DNA of 64,000 nucleotides from Rhynchonema sp. JSB1_4 (taxonomy: Eukaryota; Nematoda; Chromadorea; Monhysterida; Xyalidae): NCBI GenBank assembly GCA_030248065.1, contig JASAMV010008519.1:1-64000 (forward strand). The letters are read 5' to 3'. The first letter of the stretch is position 1. Each line of letters begins with the position of its first letter. Both the position numbers and the translations under genes were made by a program. The notes beneath the pieces were generated by a model, which saw nothing but the letters and a program-made list of their open reading frames with translations, searched no databases and had not been told where the DNA came from. Positions 1-10,877 of the stretch are shown in pieces.

Positions 1-169
1 GCTTTGTTTGTGTGGTTTTGTTATAATCAGTGTTGTAACTATTTTCATTTCCGTAATTGTCCCACCCGGTCTTGTAACTGTGCCTCTATCACTAATTTAC
101 GTGCATGGTTTTATGCGTCACTGAGAGCAATAAACCAACCAACAACATTGACTTGACCTAATAATCACC

Positions 170-290
170 GATTTTTCAGACAAAAATTGGGGGAGATAGT
201 GCACCCGGAAGGGAAGATAGGAGGACAGCGTACCACCTGAATGGGAAACAGCGTAGCCCAGGGACCCCCTCACCCAGAAACTAAACTGCG
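170..290. repeat. Fragment of the CAGTGTAGTTCC transposon family
   Basis: The segment with GGGGGAGATAGTGCACCCGG and CAGCGTACCACC matches the right half of the element at 63199-63529. It is a solo fragment in the next intron or flank of the cytochrome b561 gene. No end could be paired. Confidence 0.6.
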
Positions 291-360
291 AAGATGCGCA
301 TGTGGTCATAGCTTGTGTTAAAAGAGTTTGGCAAGCCTCGGAATGCAAACGGTGACAGAC

Positions 361-1904
361 CTGCAAAAGAAAGGCGACGCACAGCGCCAGACCGAACCAG
401 CTGTGCAACGAGTACAGATTGGGCAGCGGTTTGTACTCGCCCTCGGCGTCTTTGTTGTAGTTGTGCGAATCAAACACCGCCTTCAATGCCACTGCACCGA
501 ACACAACAACCATCGCTGCAATGCAAATCACCACAATGACCGAAAAAAATTCGAAAATGGAAAGACAATTCTTCTTATGCTAAGTTCAACTGATGTTAAT
601 GGACGAACCGTGCAATGTGCCGTGTAGCAATTTCGTGAATTTCTTCCGCTCGTGACGAAAAACGCGATAGACGAGAATGGCTGAAAAAACAGTGTGTGAC
701 GAAGTTAAGCAGTAATAGCACAGCCCCTCGCCAAAATCAATCTCTCTCGAGAAAAAAACATACATTTACGCGTAATTTTCCGGCGTGGTTGGGTGTAGGG
801 TTAGAGAGATGTCGGGTGTCGGGTGCCAAAAAAAGTGTAGATGTCGGGTACCCCAGATGTCGGGTGTCGGTTTTTTTGGCACCCGACACCCGACACTTAC
901 GGTTCAAAACATCAGTTTTGCTGAGAGAAGAATTTTGAGAGAAAATTTTCTTCGAACCAAATGTTTCCGAAGACGCAGAATGTGGCATTTTGGTGTTTAT
1001 TTCGTGTGAAAATACTTGAATTCAGTAACTTGAGCCAAAAATTGCACTAATGATGCAAATGAGTAAAAACTTGCCTGTTTTTTGTCCAAAAACAGGTGTT
1101 GGTATTTTCAAAAACTAGATGTCGGGTGTCGGGTTTTTTTCGCAACTGTCGAGTGTCGGCTTTTTTTCTCAGATGTCGGGTACTTCCAGCTGTCGGGAAT
1201 CCCCCCCCCCGACCTCTAACCCTAGTTGGGTGGTTTTGGCAAGGTTTGATCAGTGATTTTTTTTGCAAGTAGGCACTTGTCAATGGCATGGCAAATGTAA
1301 ATTTTCGATTTGGCAAGTAATTTTTTTATTACTTGCCATTTGGCAAGCAAAATTCAGACATTTTTCAGCACTTAATTAGCAATGGCAAGCAATTTGGCAA
1401 GTAAATATCTTGGCGAACTTGACATTGGCAAGTGCTCAAATTTAAAACAATACCCTGCGTTAGAAGAGTTAATCAATTCGGATTCGGGAGCATTGTTTTA
1501 AAAATTTCTTGTGTAAAACTTACATTCTCCATACAAGAATATCATGCCAATTGTCATAAAAAACGGATGGTAGTGAAATTGCTGTTCGGGATTCGATTGC
1601 CAGCCGAACCCGCCGCCGAACGAGCCCATAAGAACGGCCATGAACACAACGGCCAAAGCACCTGAACAACAAACGAAATCAGTTTGTCGTTTTGTCCAAT
1701 CATCACATCGTAGAGCAGTGGCGGGAACCCAACGCAATGATGTACCAATATGCCATCCTTTAGCATTGGCTTCGGTTGCAATATGTTTCGAACAAAAACC
1801 TTACCCGCTAGCTGTGAGATCCAGAATAAGAATGTGAAGTGTTTCAATGTGTCTTCTTGGCCCTCTTCCAACGCATCGTAACGATCCATCACGACGGAAG
1901 ACAT
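361..1904 (-). CDS. Cytochrome b561 family transmembrane oxidoreductase, N-terminal exons only (gene continues off the left edge)
   Basis: Three exons join in phase on the minus strand: 1904-1805, 1661-1524 and 515-361. The 5' splice sites are GTAAGG, GTAAGT and GTCTGT, and the 3' sites end TTCAG and TTGCAG. The protein starts MSSVVMDRYDALEEG; a Met five codons in is also possible. The first helix reads FWISQLAG-ALAVVFMAVLMG. FHYHPFFMTIGMIFLYGE and NLYSLHSWFGLALCVAFLLQ follow, with the His residues that ligate haem b in this family, plus FDSHNYNKD between helices. Known role: ascorbate-dependent transmembrane electron transfer or ferric reduction in vesicle or plasma membranes. The downstream half, with the remaining helices, is not in the window. 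Intron 2 (516-1523) holds an 8-bp-TSD transposon, and the sequence left of exon 3 is repeat. The family is clear; the exact paralogue is not. Confidence 0.88.
796..1224. mobile_element. hAT-like MITE of the GTCGGGTGTCGGG family, with 8-bp TSD
   Basis: The ends are TAGGGTTAGAG and CTCTAACCCTA, flanked by a perfect 8-bp duplication GTTGGGTG (788-795 and 1225-1232). Clusters of the motif GTCGGGTGTCGGG lie inside both ends in inverted orientation, around an AT-rich core of about 200 bp. It sits in intron 2 of the cytochrome b561 gene. A second, interrupted copy spans 13949-15747. Confidence 0.85.
1225..1440. repeat. TTGGCAAG / CTTGCCAA repeat cluster
   Basis: At least eight copies of GGCAAG or its complement occur in about 200 bp, including a local palindrome around 1312-1350 (TTGGCAAGTAA, then TTACTTGCCA). 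It may be another MITE with subterminal motifs, but I could not pair its ends. Confidence 0.5.
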
Positions 1905-2163
1905 GTTGGAATGGAAATTGTCCAATGAATTTAGAACAATTGGCCTTATTGTCGACTTGTTAGTTGTTGTCTTCACAATTCTATTGTGCGTGGTAGATTT
2001 CTGTTGTGACACAAAACAGAATTAGTATTGACGTAAAAACCAAAACAGAGCCCCCAAGAATACAGCCCCGGCCCGCGCAGTGATGTGACTGGCTGGGGCG
2101 GGGGGGGGGGGGACGACCACCAAAGGTACCTGCAGTATCTTCCTCTCCAGTGTAGTGACAGGC

Positions 2164-2834
2164 CAGTGTTGAGGTACTCTGGAGGGGGGATACCGTAAAA
2201 ACCTAAATAGAAGGGGGCTCTATTAATTCACTGACCCCATTTTGAGGCTCTATTCCGGGGGGGGCTCTATTAATTCACTGACCCGAATCTGAAAAATTGT
2301 TCCCAGAAATACCACCACAAGAACCCCTAAAAAGGGGGTTGAAAGGATGTTTTTTCGCTTGTAATCGCATTTATTCATGTCTATTCGTCAATAAGAGGCG
2401 TATTATGTGCTCTGAACGAACAACAAACGTCCATAAATGTACCTGTGCACCACTATCAAGCCTTAATACACTACTGTATGATTGGGGATGTTACTTAGGG
2501 GGGCTCTATTAATTCACTGACCCCTTTTTGGGGGGGGGCTGTATTACGGGGGCTCTATTCCGGGGGGCTGTATTTAGGTTTTTACGGTACCTACTGTACC
2601 GGGCTCGGAGAGGGGGGATACCTACTGTGCCAGAGCCGATGGCCTGGGAGGGAGGGTTATGTACCTAACGGGGTTGTGGGGGTTAGGTTTTTGGGTGAAA
2701 ATTTTTAATGATTTTATTATGTGTGGAATCGTGTGAAAACGTAGTATTTGCGCGCACACCGCGCGAATTTTGGGTAATTTGAGGTAAAAAGCATTGATTT
2801 TACACTAATTTTGGCCATTTTGGTCAAAAATTGG
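2164..2834. mobile_element. Truncated CAGTGTTGGAGG-family element carrying a TA-flanked MITE
   Basis: The left end, CAGTGTTGAGGTACTCTGG, matches the intact element at 34791-35692. The body has the GGGGGATACCTACTGTACC motifs and the internal GCGCGC block at 2752. The right end is lost: at about 2835 the sequence switches into the interior of another MITE. The segment 2735-2765 is uninterrupted here (ACGTAGTATTTGCGCGC), whereas the 34.8 kb copy has an insertion at the TA. Confidence 0.7.
2193..2587. mobile_element. A-type MITE, TA target duplication
   Basis: The inverted ends are CCGTAAAAACCTAAATA and TATTTAGGTTTTTACGG, flanked by TA (2191-2192 and 2588-2589). Next to the ends lie GGGGGCTCTATTAATTCACTGACCCC blocks; the centre has CATAAATGTACCTGTGCACC. 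The TA duplication suggests mobilisation by a Tc1/mariner-like enzyme. No coding capacity. Confidence 0.85.
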
Positions 2835-2870
2835 CATTTATTCGTGCCTATTTGTCAATAAGAGGCGTAT

Positions 2871-3324
2871 TTATACTGGCAGGCGAAAAAAAAACGGTTT
2901 TTTTTCGAAAAAAAACCGAAAAAAAACCGTTTTTTTTCCGAGACCCGAATACTTTTCCATTTATTTTTCCGTGGGTATCTTTTCGGTTTTTGATCGGAAA
3001 AATATCGGTACTTTATCCCAATTTTTCCAAAAAATTGTAATGCAAAACTGATGAGTTTTTCGATTTCAGTGAAAAATTGGCTCGAGCACAAAAATTAACC
3101 GACCCAAAATGGGCCAAAAAGCGTGTAAACCAAGTGTTTTCGACTGACTTCAACACTCTTCAAGAGCACTCTCGTCAGTTCGAACAAATTTTGCACTGAA
3201 ATTGTTAAAATTTTCGAAATTACGTTCTTAAGTACTGGAAAAGTATTTGGAAAAAAACGGTTTTTTTTCGAAAAAAACCGTTTTTTTTTCACGAAAAATA
3301 AAAAACGGTTCTTTATGACAGTAT
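2871..3324. mobile_element. hAT-like MITE rich in AAAACCGTTTT palindromes, 8-bp TSD
   Basis: The flanking duplication is AGGCGTAT (2863-2870 and 3325-3332). The ends read TTATACTGGCAGG and GACAGTAT. The interior is dominated by runs such as GAAAAAAAACGGTTTTTTTTC, as in the elements at 49970-50345 and 63550-63967. Confidence 0.78.
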
Positions 3325-3400
3325 AGGCGTATTATGTGCTCTGAACGAACAGCAAACGTGCATAAATGTACCTGTGCACAACTATCAAGCCTTAATACAC

Positions 3401-3743
3401 CAGTGTAGTTCCCGGCCCCCCCCCCTAAGGTACACTAACCGCCGCGACCAAGGTACACTAACTAGCCTCAATTTTTGCCTAAAATCGGCATTTTTAGGCC
3501 TAAAATGGGCATTTTTAGCCCTAAAATGGGTGATTTTTAGGTCAATGTTCTCAAAAGTCGCCAAAAATACCCTTTTTATCGAGAATTTTTTCCAAAAAGG
3601 GGCAAAAATCGGTCAAATTTTCTACCTCAAAAAGTGACTTTTTCCTGAATTTGGGTCTTCCCCCCCCAGGGAGGTACACTAACCGCCGCACGGAAAAAAG
3701 TGGTAGGTACACTAACCGCCGCGCCGGACCAGGAACTACACTG
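3401..3743. mobile_element. hAT-like MITE of the CAGTGTAGTTCC family, 8-bp TSD
   Basis: The ends are CAGTGTAGTTCC and GGAACTACACTG, flanked by TAATACAC on both sides (3393-3400 and 3744-3751). Subterminal arrays of GGTACACTAACCGCC face each other across a core with AAAATGGGCATTTTTAG-type repeats. Confidence 0.88.
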
Positions 3744-3771
3744 TAATACACTACTGTGTAGAGGATGTTAC

Positions 3772-4035
3772 CAGAGTTCGGAAAAAAAATTTTTGCTCAT
3801 TTTTTTCCTAATAGGAAAAAAAAGGAAAACAAAAGGAAAAAACAATTTTTTTCCTTTTCTCAATGACCATTTTTTGCTATTTTTTCTTTCCATAATAAAA
3901 AAACAGCCAGTTTGAGATGAAAAAAGCTATTTTTGTCCGTAAAACAGCATTTATTTGCATGACACACGGGTAGACCTTGTTTTTCGTGCCGCCTGCCAAT
4001 ATCAAAATCCTAATCCCTAGCTGAAACCTAAATAT
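3772..4035. other. A/T homopolymer-rich spacer, no gene seen
   Basis: The stretch is runs of A and T (GGAAAAAAAAGG and its complement). It ends in a sequence resembling the TACTGGCAGGC transposon end, at about 3985. Confidence 0.5.
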
Positions 4036-4675
4036 CGTCCCAACAGCGTTTGCATGCCCTAAATTTAGACCCCCTAATTTATCGCCGGACCGTGAACGAT
4101 CTTGTGCTTGTGCACAAGGTCATTCACGGTCACATACCTGGGGTAACCAAGGAATCCTTCTTTCCATCTCGTGACACCGGCCGCCCAACCCGAGGGCACT
4201 CCCACGGTTTGTGTCGAGTCCATGGCGCGGGTGCAGACTTGTCCGGGTACTGGGCCTATCGTGTCGTGGACCTCTGGAACAGGCTCCCAGAGGACGTCGT
4301 CTCTGCTGCCTCAATTGCGGCCTTTAAAACTAAACTAAACTCACGTGGTCGAGACGTAGTTTCTTGCCACATTTCATCAAAATTCTCAGCTGTCGTTGAC
4401 TGATCCCCTCAGTCACTGGGTTGCTGCTTTCAGGTCATCATCAATTTTGTTGACATCTGTTATCATCTCGTGTTCGCCATCAATCGCTGATTTATCGCCT
4501 GCCGTTGCTGTGTTGTTTGTTGTTTTTGAATCTCTCCGGTACGTTTTGTCGTTTGATCATTCATGATTATAATTTTGTGTGCTATTTACTGATATGTCTC
4601 TTTTTTAGGTGTTTGCCGGATCTCCTGAAGGTCTTTGCGTGAGCTTACAGATAAAATTTGAAATTTGAATTTGAA
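4036..4675 (+). mobile_element. 5'-truncated non-LTR retrotransposon tail
   Basis: The reading frame from 4050 (MHALNLDPLIYRRTVNDLVL...) ends in FSAVVD and a stop at about 4403. It matches the end of the reverse-transcriptase ORF in the longer copy at 33055-34396. The 3' end is a short GAATTTGAATTTGAA-type repeat. Only the last 100 or so residues remain, so the copy is dead. The TIR-less structure and simple-repeat tail fit target-primed retrotransposition. Confidence 0.82.
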
Positions 4676-4682
4676 CTACACT

Positions 4683-4774
4683 GGGGGGGCTCTATTAATT
4701 CACTGACCCCTTTTTGGGGGGCTGTATTACGGGGGGGCTCTATTCCGGGGGGGGCTGTATTTAGGTTTTTACGG
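4683..4774. mobile_element. A-type MITE, right-end fragment
   Basis: GGGGGGCTCTATTAATTCAC blocks end in TATTTAGGTTTTTACGG followed by TA. The left half is missing; it abuts the 3' tail of the retrotransposon copy before it. Confidence 0.75.
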
Positions 4775-4899
4775 TAGTCCGCCCCCCCCCACACTGGCCC
4801 GCCCTGCCCTGACGATCTTTGGCCGTGAACCTCTTTGGCTTTGCGAATGAACTCCTAGTTTAGAACGAAACGAAAAAAAACCGTAATTTTACAACTCTT

Positions 4900-5628
4900 C
4901 CCCTCAAAATGTCACTTTAGCTAAAAACGTTGAAAAAATTCAACGTCGGTTCACTTACTATTTACCTGGCATGCAGACACTGTCTTACCAACAGCGTTTG
5001 CATGCCCTAAATTTAGACCCCCTAATTTATCGCCGGACCGTGAACGATCTTGTGCTTGTGTACAAGGTCATTCACGGTCACATACCTGGGGTAACCAAGG
5101 AATCCTTCTTTCCATCTCGTGACACCGACCGCCCAACCCGAGGGCACTCCCACAGTTTGTGTCGAGTCCATGGCGCGGGTGCGGACTTTTCCGGATACTG
5201 GGCCTATCATGTCGAGGACCTCTGGAACAGGCTACCAGAGGGCGTCGTCTCTGCTGCCTCAATTGCGGCCTTTAAAACTAAACTAAACTCACGTGGTCGA
5301 GACGTAGTTTCTTGCCACATTATCTCAAAATTTTCAGCCGTCGTTGACTGATCTCCTCAGTCACTGGGTTGCTGCTTTCAGATCGTCATCAATATTCAAA
5401 ATTGTATGCTCGTTCTCGTCATCCGTTGCTGAGTTTGCCGTTGTTGCGTGTTGGTTGCGCTAGTTTGGCTCGTTTGATTGGTCTAATTTCACCGGTGCGT
5501 TTCCATTGTCGTTTTTCATTCATGTTCACATTCTTTGTTATTAACACTGTTTTAATTTAAGGGTTTTTCCGGATCTTGTGAAGGTCTTCGCGTAAGCTTG
5601 CAGATAAAATTTGAATTTGAATTTGAAA
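4900..5628 (+). mobile_element. 5'-truncated non-LTR retrotransposon tail, second copy
   Basis: An ORF of 126 codons (4971-5351, starting MQTLSYQQRLHALNLDPL) is about 95% identical in protein to the neighbouring copy. It keeps slightly more 5' sequence (an intact FTYYLPGMQTLS-like stretch upstream). It shares the 3' end: GATCTTGTGAAGGTCTTCGC, then GAATTTGAATTTGAA. Confidence 0.85.
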
Positions 5629-5766
5629 AGGCAAAGCAAGAGAAAACATGCACAAAACACAATAAGGATGCGGCGATAGAATTCACATAAACGGAATCCA
5701 ACCGACGAGAAACTGCCGTGTCCTAATTGTGTTAATTGTGTGTTGAGGCCTCGTTTCACGCATTAA

Positions 5767-6411
5767 AGGGGGCCTTTCGCATTTCAAACCGCCTTCAAAC
5801 TTTGCACGCATTTGAATATTGTTCAGGGCGTTATTAAACTCTCACGCACCAAGAACACAATCTGCAGCATGCGACCAGGAGATGCACTTCAAAGGGAACA
5901 TCCGGGAACAAAGTGTGCCGCGGACCAGCCCAATTTATACCTGCGCATTCAGGCAAACTGCATGATCAAAAAGGTGTCAAGGCGAATGAATGTTTCGCAT
6001 GAAACATGCAACACCACTAACTATGGAATTTCGCTTTTCTTTATATTTCGAATTTCAACGAATTGTTCCAGCGCGACAAGCAGACCTTGAAACATTTAGC
6101 AGCTAAGCGTGAACAATTCGTTGCAATTCGAAATAAAAAGAAAAGCGAAATTCTATAGTGAGGCAGGGGCAAATATCGTGCGAAACATTCTGCGCCTTGA
6201 CCGCCCTTGTCATCAGGCGAGTTGCCTGAATGCGCAGGTAGAAATTGGGCTGGTCCACATTTGATTTTGTTCCCGGATGTTCCTCTTGAAGGGCATTTCC
6301 TGGCCGCATGCTGACCGTTAGGCCTCCGGTGTGTTTGACTCTTATGACCCCTTGACCACTGTCAAAACACATGCGAGGCTTGAAGGGGGTTTGAAATGCG
6401 AAAGGCCCCCT
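5767..6411. mobile_element. TTAA-flanked foldback element (piggyBac-like), copy 1
   Basis: The ends are AGGGGGCCTTTCGCATTTCA and its complement, flanked by TTAA (5763-5766 and 6412-6415). The two halves are one long imperfect inverted repeat: GAATTTCGCTTTTCTTTATA near 6030 mirrors a segment near 6140. TTAA duplication is the signature of piggyBac transposases. No coding capacity. Confidence 0.88.
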
Positions 6412-6477
6412 TTAAATTAAGCTTGCACTTATGAAATGTGCACAGGTCTTCCTGGCTGGGGCCTAATTATAGTCTTT

Positions 6478-7349
6478 CCGTTTTATAACAGCCCAGAGGC
6501 GGTATACAGAAAATGTTTCAACGCCTTGAAAACAGCAGTCATCGTAGTGGATGATAACCAACGGGTCGACAACGTGGCTCGAAACATGCGTGTGACTTGA
6601 TGGCTGCTGTTGCGATGAAACATTTGCTGTATACTTTCTTTGGACCGAGAATAAAATGAAAGACTATACAAATATGGAAAGTTATGACAATAAAAATTAT
6701 CCTTTTAAGGGCGCCCTTAGTCATAGTGGAAAATGGAAATGGAAATGCAAAAAATATTCTATGTCCAAGTTTTCCATTTCCATTTCCATTATGACTAAGG
6801 GCATACTGGAAATGGAAAATGGAAATGGAAACAAAACATTTTCTGTGTGAAATTTGACCAATCAGCGGCCGAGAATTGAGTGGAACAGAAAATGTTTTTG
6901 TCACATGTCAAAACATGGCTGCTGCAGTAAATGTTTTATTTCATTTCCATTTTCCATTTCCAGTATGCCCTTAGTCATATTGGAAATGGAAATGGAAAAC
7001 TTGGACATAGATTATTTTTTGCATTTCCATTTCCATTTTCCACTATGACTAAGGGCGCCCTAAGAGGGGCAATTGAAATTGAAAAGTTAGTTGAAATTGA
7101 GCCAAAAGTTGACCGAAAGAGAAGTTCAGAATTGGATTCCGATAATGTTATAGTCTTTCCGTTTTATGACAGTCCAGAGGTGGTATACAGAAAATGTTTC
7201 AACGCCTTGAAAACAGCAGTCATCGACGTGGATGATAACCAACAGGTCGACAACGTGGCTCGAAACATGCGTGTTGCTTGATGGCTGCTGTTGCGATGAA
7301 ACATTTGCTGTATACTTTGTTTGGACCGAGAATAAAATGAAAGACTATA
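6478..7349. mobile_element. Two direct copies of a TAGTCTTTC MITE bracketing a foldback element
   Basis: Copies at 6478-6668 and 7149-7349 each run TATAGTCTTTC to GAAAGACTATA and are about 190-200 bp. Between them, about 6705-7063 forms a large inverted repeat: GGGCGCCCTTAGTCATA at the left end, TATGACTAAGGGCGCCC at the right, with blocks of AAATGGAAATGG and CCATTTCCATTT. The layout resembles a composite transposon built from two MITEs. Confidence 0.75.
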
Positions 7350-7401
7350 ATTAGCGTTGAAACATGGTACTCCTGCATTGAGACCTGGCTACGCCCCTTA
7401 A

Positions 7402-8250
7402 AGTGACTCTACAATTGAATGTTGACCGCGTTTGTTTTTTGCAGCCATTTTTTTAGAAAATGAACACTAGGTATCAGAAACCCAGATTTAGGAAATAGAT
7501 TTTCATGTAGTTGCTTTGTGATGTTTCACGGAGCCCACACATCTTTTCAGGAGGAGAAAAAATGAAAACAGTTTGAGGCATGCCTGTGCAAAACCCAAGA
7601 TAATCCAATCTAAAGTATTTTCAGCGCTTTGTACTCAGACGTTTCTCTGTTAAACGAGATATAAAGCATTGTACGAAACGACATGTGTCGTAAATGATAA
7701 ACGAAACACTCCAAAAAATCAAGCCTTTTTGAAGCACCCTTTTACTCCAGCGTAATTTTAAAGGGGAAATTGCACATTCCTAATAGCCTTTCAAGTTTTA
7801 CAAGTGTTTAGACAGCACAAAAGTCAAATCATTTGGTATAAACTCTCAAACATGCACTCAGGAGATTCCGATTAAGACAAGCCACTGGGAACAAAATTCG
7901 GCGTGGACCGGCCGAATTTCTACCTGCACATTCAGGCAAATTGCCTGGTTTCGTTTATCATGTATCACACGTGGCGTTTCGAACAGTGCTTTGTATTTCG
8001 TTTAACAGTAAAACGTCTGAGTATAAAACGCTGAAACTATCTTAGATTGGATTACCTTGTGTTTTGCACAGGCCTGCCTCAAACTTTTTTCATTATTTCT
8101 CCTCCTGTAAAAATGTGTGGGCTCCGTGAAACATCACAAAGCAACGACTTGAAAATCCATTTCCTAAATCTGGGTTTCTGATACCTGGTCTTCATTTTCT
8201 GAAAAAATGGCCGCCAAGAAACGCGATCAGCATTCTATTGTAGAGTCGCT
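7402..8250. mobile_element. TTAA-flanked foldback with a nested half-element
   Basis: The ends AGTGACTCTACAAT and ATTGTAGAGTCGCT are flanked by TTAA (7398-7401 and 8251-8254). The arms mirror each other (CCATTTTTTTAGAAAATGAA versus TTCATTTTCTGAAAAAATGG). About 7762-7948 is the left half of the 9078-9721 family inserted at TTAA; its right half is absent. Confidence 0.83.
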
Positions 8251-8254
8251 TTAA

Positions 8255-9073
8255 CCGCCCGCTGCAGTGCAAGATGTAATTCATAAAGTGTAGCTTGCTG
8301 ACATAACCTTACAAAAACAATACGTGGGTGATACAGAACATGGCTTGATGACAGTAATGCTGTAGGTGGTATAGCCTGTGGAGGTACGGTACACAGTATG
8401 TTGGTAATTATCAAGCAGGCGCAGCGGCTTGCATACAGTTTGCATGCCACATAACCAAGCACCGCACATGTGCGTATCGCGTATGACGGTGTGTGGCACA
8501 CGTGGATGTGAGCAAGCAGTCGCTTTGGCCTTGCTTTTCGCATGGTTTGACGGCAAATTTGGCCACAGCTGCGCGTTACGACGACCGGTCGATAAAATAC
8601 GTGAAAGCCTCGGCCGACTCTGTGGCTGGAAGCTTGCAATGTGCGCACGCATAGTACACGCAATGTACATGGGCAGACGTTGCCGAGTTTCAGGCACACG
8701 AACGGACACAGGTATGGATTAGGTGAGCCAAGATTCTTGCGAAAATTGCAACATTACTTTCCAATGCAAGCATGATGTGCTTCTACCAGGATGCCCGGCT
8801 TGACCAGAAACGAACACTGTTTCGTAACGCATACCCCTTGGGCCCGCTTCCGTGTCTGGCTCCGTCTCACGGTGCCGGTTCGCAGGTGCTGCTCAGGAGC
8901 AACTAAAGAAACAGAGTCGCCGACGGAAACACGTCTCACATATGTACAACACAGCGAGTCTATCCTTGAGAAACAACACCCACGCGCGCTGTGCATGAAA
9001 GAGACGATATCGCTTCATTGCGCTCGTTTTTGGAGCCGCGCGCAGGTGTATATATTGGAGTGGGGCTGGAGCC
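8255..9073. other. Unique GC-richer stretch with overlapping ORFs, nothing recognised
   Basis: Two overlapping minus-strand ORFs (154 codons at 8235-8699 and 142 codons at 8281-8709) are Cys- and Arg-rich and run into the flanking transposon. I see no domain, splice pattern or codon regularity. This is the only sizeable non-repeat stretch in the 5.6-13 kb repeat block. Confidence 0.4.
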
Positions 9074-9077
9074 TTAA

Positions 9078-9721
9078 AGGGGAAATTGCACATTCCTAAT
9101 CGCCTTTCAAACTCTACAAGTGTTTAGACAGTCGTGTGGGCATCATGAAAGTCAAATCACTTGGTACAAACTCTCAAACATGTACCCAGGAGAAGTAGTT
9201 TAAAGGGAACAATCGGGAAGAAAATTCGGCGCGGACCGGCCGAATTTCCACCTGCGCATTCAGGCAAATTGCCTGATCAAAAAGCTGTCAAGGCGACAGA
9301 ATGTTTCGCACGATTCTTGAAACTCACTAACTATAGAATTTCCCTTTTCTTTATATTTCGAATTTCGACGAATTGTTCCAGCGTGACAAGCAGAGCATGA
9401 AACATTTAGCAGACACGCTGGAACAATTCGTCGAAATTCGAAATATAAAGAAAAGCGAAATCCTATACTTAGTGAGTTTCAAGAATCGTGCTAAACATTC
9501 TGTCGCCTTGACAGCTTTTTGATCAGGCAATTTGCCTGAATGCGCAGGTAGAAATTCGGCCGGTCCGCGCCGAATTTTGTTCCCAGTGGCTTGTCTTAAA
9601 CGGAATCTCCTGGGTACATGTTTGAGAGTTTGTACCAAATTATTTGATTTTTGTGCTGCCCACATTGCTGTCTAAACACTTGTAAAACTTGAAAGGCGAT
9701 TAGGAATGTGCAATTTCCCCT
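9078..9721. mobile_element. TTAA-flanked foldback element, second piggyBac-like family
   Basis: The ends AGGGGAAATTGCACATTCCT and complement are flanked by TTAA (9074-9077 and 9722-9725). It shares a middle region with the AGGGGGCC family (GAATTTCGACGAATTGTTCC around 9360 and 9430), so the two families are related in their core but differ at their ends. Confidence 0.87.
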
Positions 9722-9725
9722 TTAA

Positions 9726-10212
9726 AGGGGGCCCGACATATTATATATTTTTGGAGTGACACACACACCAATATTACTGCAGGAATGACAAGAAGACATC
9801 TGAAGTCACACGTTTTGAAAAGACAATTTTTTTTTATATTCTGAGCTCCGAACAATGGTGATCATCATTACACAAGAGGGATCACAAAATCCAAAGACTA
9901 ACAAAACAAAGCTGAGCGATTTCTCCTAAGTGATCATAAGCTAAAGCCGTTAATAGATCCAAAGGACATATCACTATCAGCATTTTTGCAGTCACTCTCA
10001 GTAGTTCATGGTCCTATTCAATTGCGCTCCTTTCGCTCCACATATCCGATTGCTCCAACGCTTCAAAGTTTCAGGCGGCCATGTTTGCGCGAGGGATTTG
10101 AGTTGATCTTGGATCTTCTCTTGAATTTCTTTACTCTATCCCGTCTTGGTGCTGTTGTTTCTTTGAGTCCAGATGTTGAAAAAGGCTGGTTTGCAATGAA
10201 TTTAGTCTCTTC
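9726..10212. other. Intergenic stretch, no gene recognised
   Basis: AT-rich unique sequence with a 76-codon plus-strand ORF (9986-10216) that runs into the next transposon. No domain seen. Confidence 0.4.
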
Positions 10213-10216
10213 TTAA

Positions 10217-10860
10217 AGGGGGCCTTTCGCATTTCAAACCGTCTTCAAACTTTGCACGCATTTGAATATTGTTCAGGGCGTTATTAAACTCTCACGCACC
10301 AAGAATCCAATCTGCAGCATGCGACCAGGAGATGCACTTTAAGAAGAACATCCAGGAACAAAGTGTGCCGCGGACCAGCCCAATTTATACCTGCGCATTC
10401 AGGCAAACTGCTTGATCAAAAAGGTGTCAAGGCGAATGAATGTTTCGCATGAAACGTGTAACACCACTAACTATGGAATTTCGCTTTTCTTTATATTTCG
10501 AATTTCAACGAATTGTTCCAGCGCGACAAGCAGACCATGAAACATTTAGCAGCCACGCATGAACAATTCGTTGCAATTCGAAATAAAAAGAAAAGCGAAA
10601 TTCTATAATGAGGCAGGGGCAAATATCGTGCGAAACATTCTGCGCCTTGACCGCCCTTGTCATCAGGCGAGTTGCCTGAATGCGCAGGTAGAAATTGGGC
10701 TGGTCCACATTTGATTTTGTTCGCGGATGTTCCTCTTGAATGGCATCTCCTGGTCGCATGCTGAACGTTAGACCTCCGGGTGTTTGACTTTTATGACGCC
10801 TTGACCACTGTCTAAACACATGCGAAGTTTGAACGGGGTTTGAAATGCGAAAGGCCCCCT
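10217..10860. mobile_element. TTAA-flanked foldback element (piggyBac-like), copy 2
   Basis: Same family as 5767-6411 and nearly identical along its length; TTAA at 10213-10216 and 10861-10864. The close identity of the two copies points to recent activity of some trans-acting transposase not present here. Confidence 0.88.
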
Positions 10861-10877
10861 TTAATTGGAGCTTGGTA

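Larger units (their letters stand above)
2835..3771. mobile_element. Interior of an A-type MITE broken by two nested transposons
   Basis: Three pieces (2835-2870, 3325-3400 and 3744-3771) reassemble into the centre of the A-type MITE. They are separated by elements 2871-3324 and 3401-3743, each with its own 8-bp duplication. Both outer ends of this copy are missing. Confidence 0.75.

Noticed and set aside
1640..1837. Minus ORF of 152 codons read straight through the cytochrome b561 exons (1554-2012)
   Set aside because: Its middle third is an intron: a GTAAGG 5' site at 1804 and a TTCAG 3' site at 1662 join the family sequence in phase, so the read-through peptide is not real.
4120..5262. 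Minus ORFs of 62-64 codons in the retrotransposon copies
   Set aside because: Antisense shadows of the reverse-transcriptase tail, repeated in each copy.
8235..8709. Two overlapping minus ORFs of 154 and 142 codons
   Set aside because: Overlapping frames, Cys/Arg-rich composition, no domain and no splice structure; one end lies in a transposon. Most likely chance in a GC-richer stretch.
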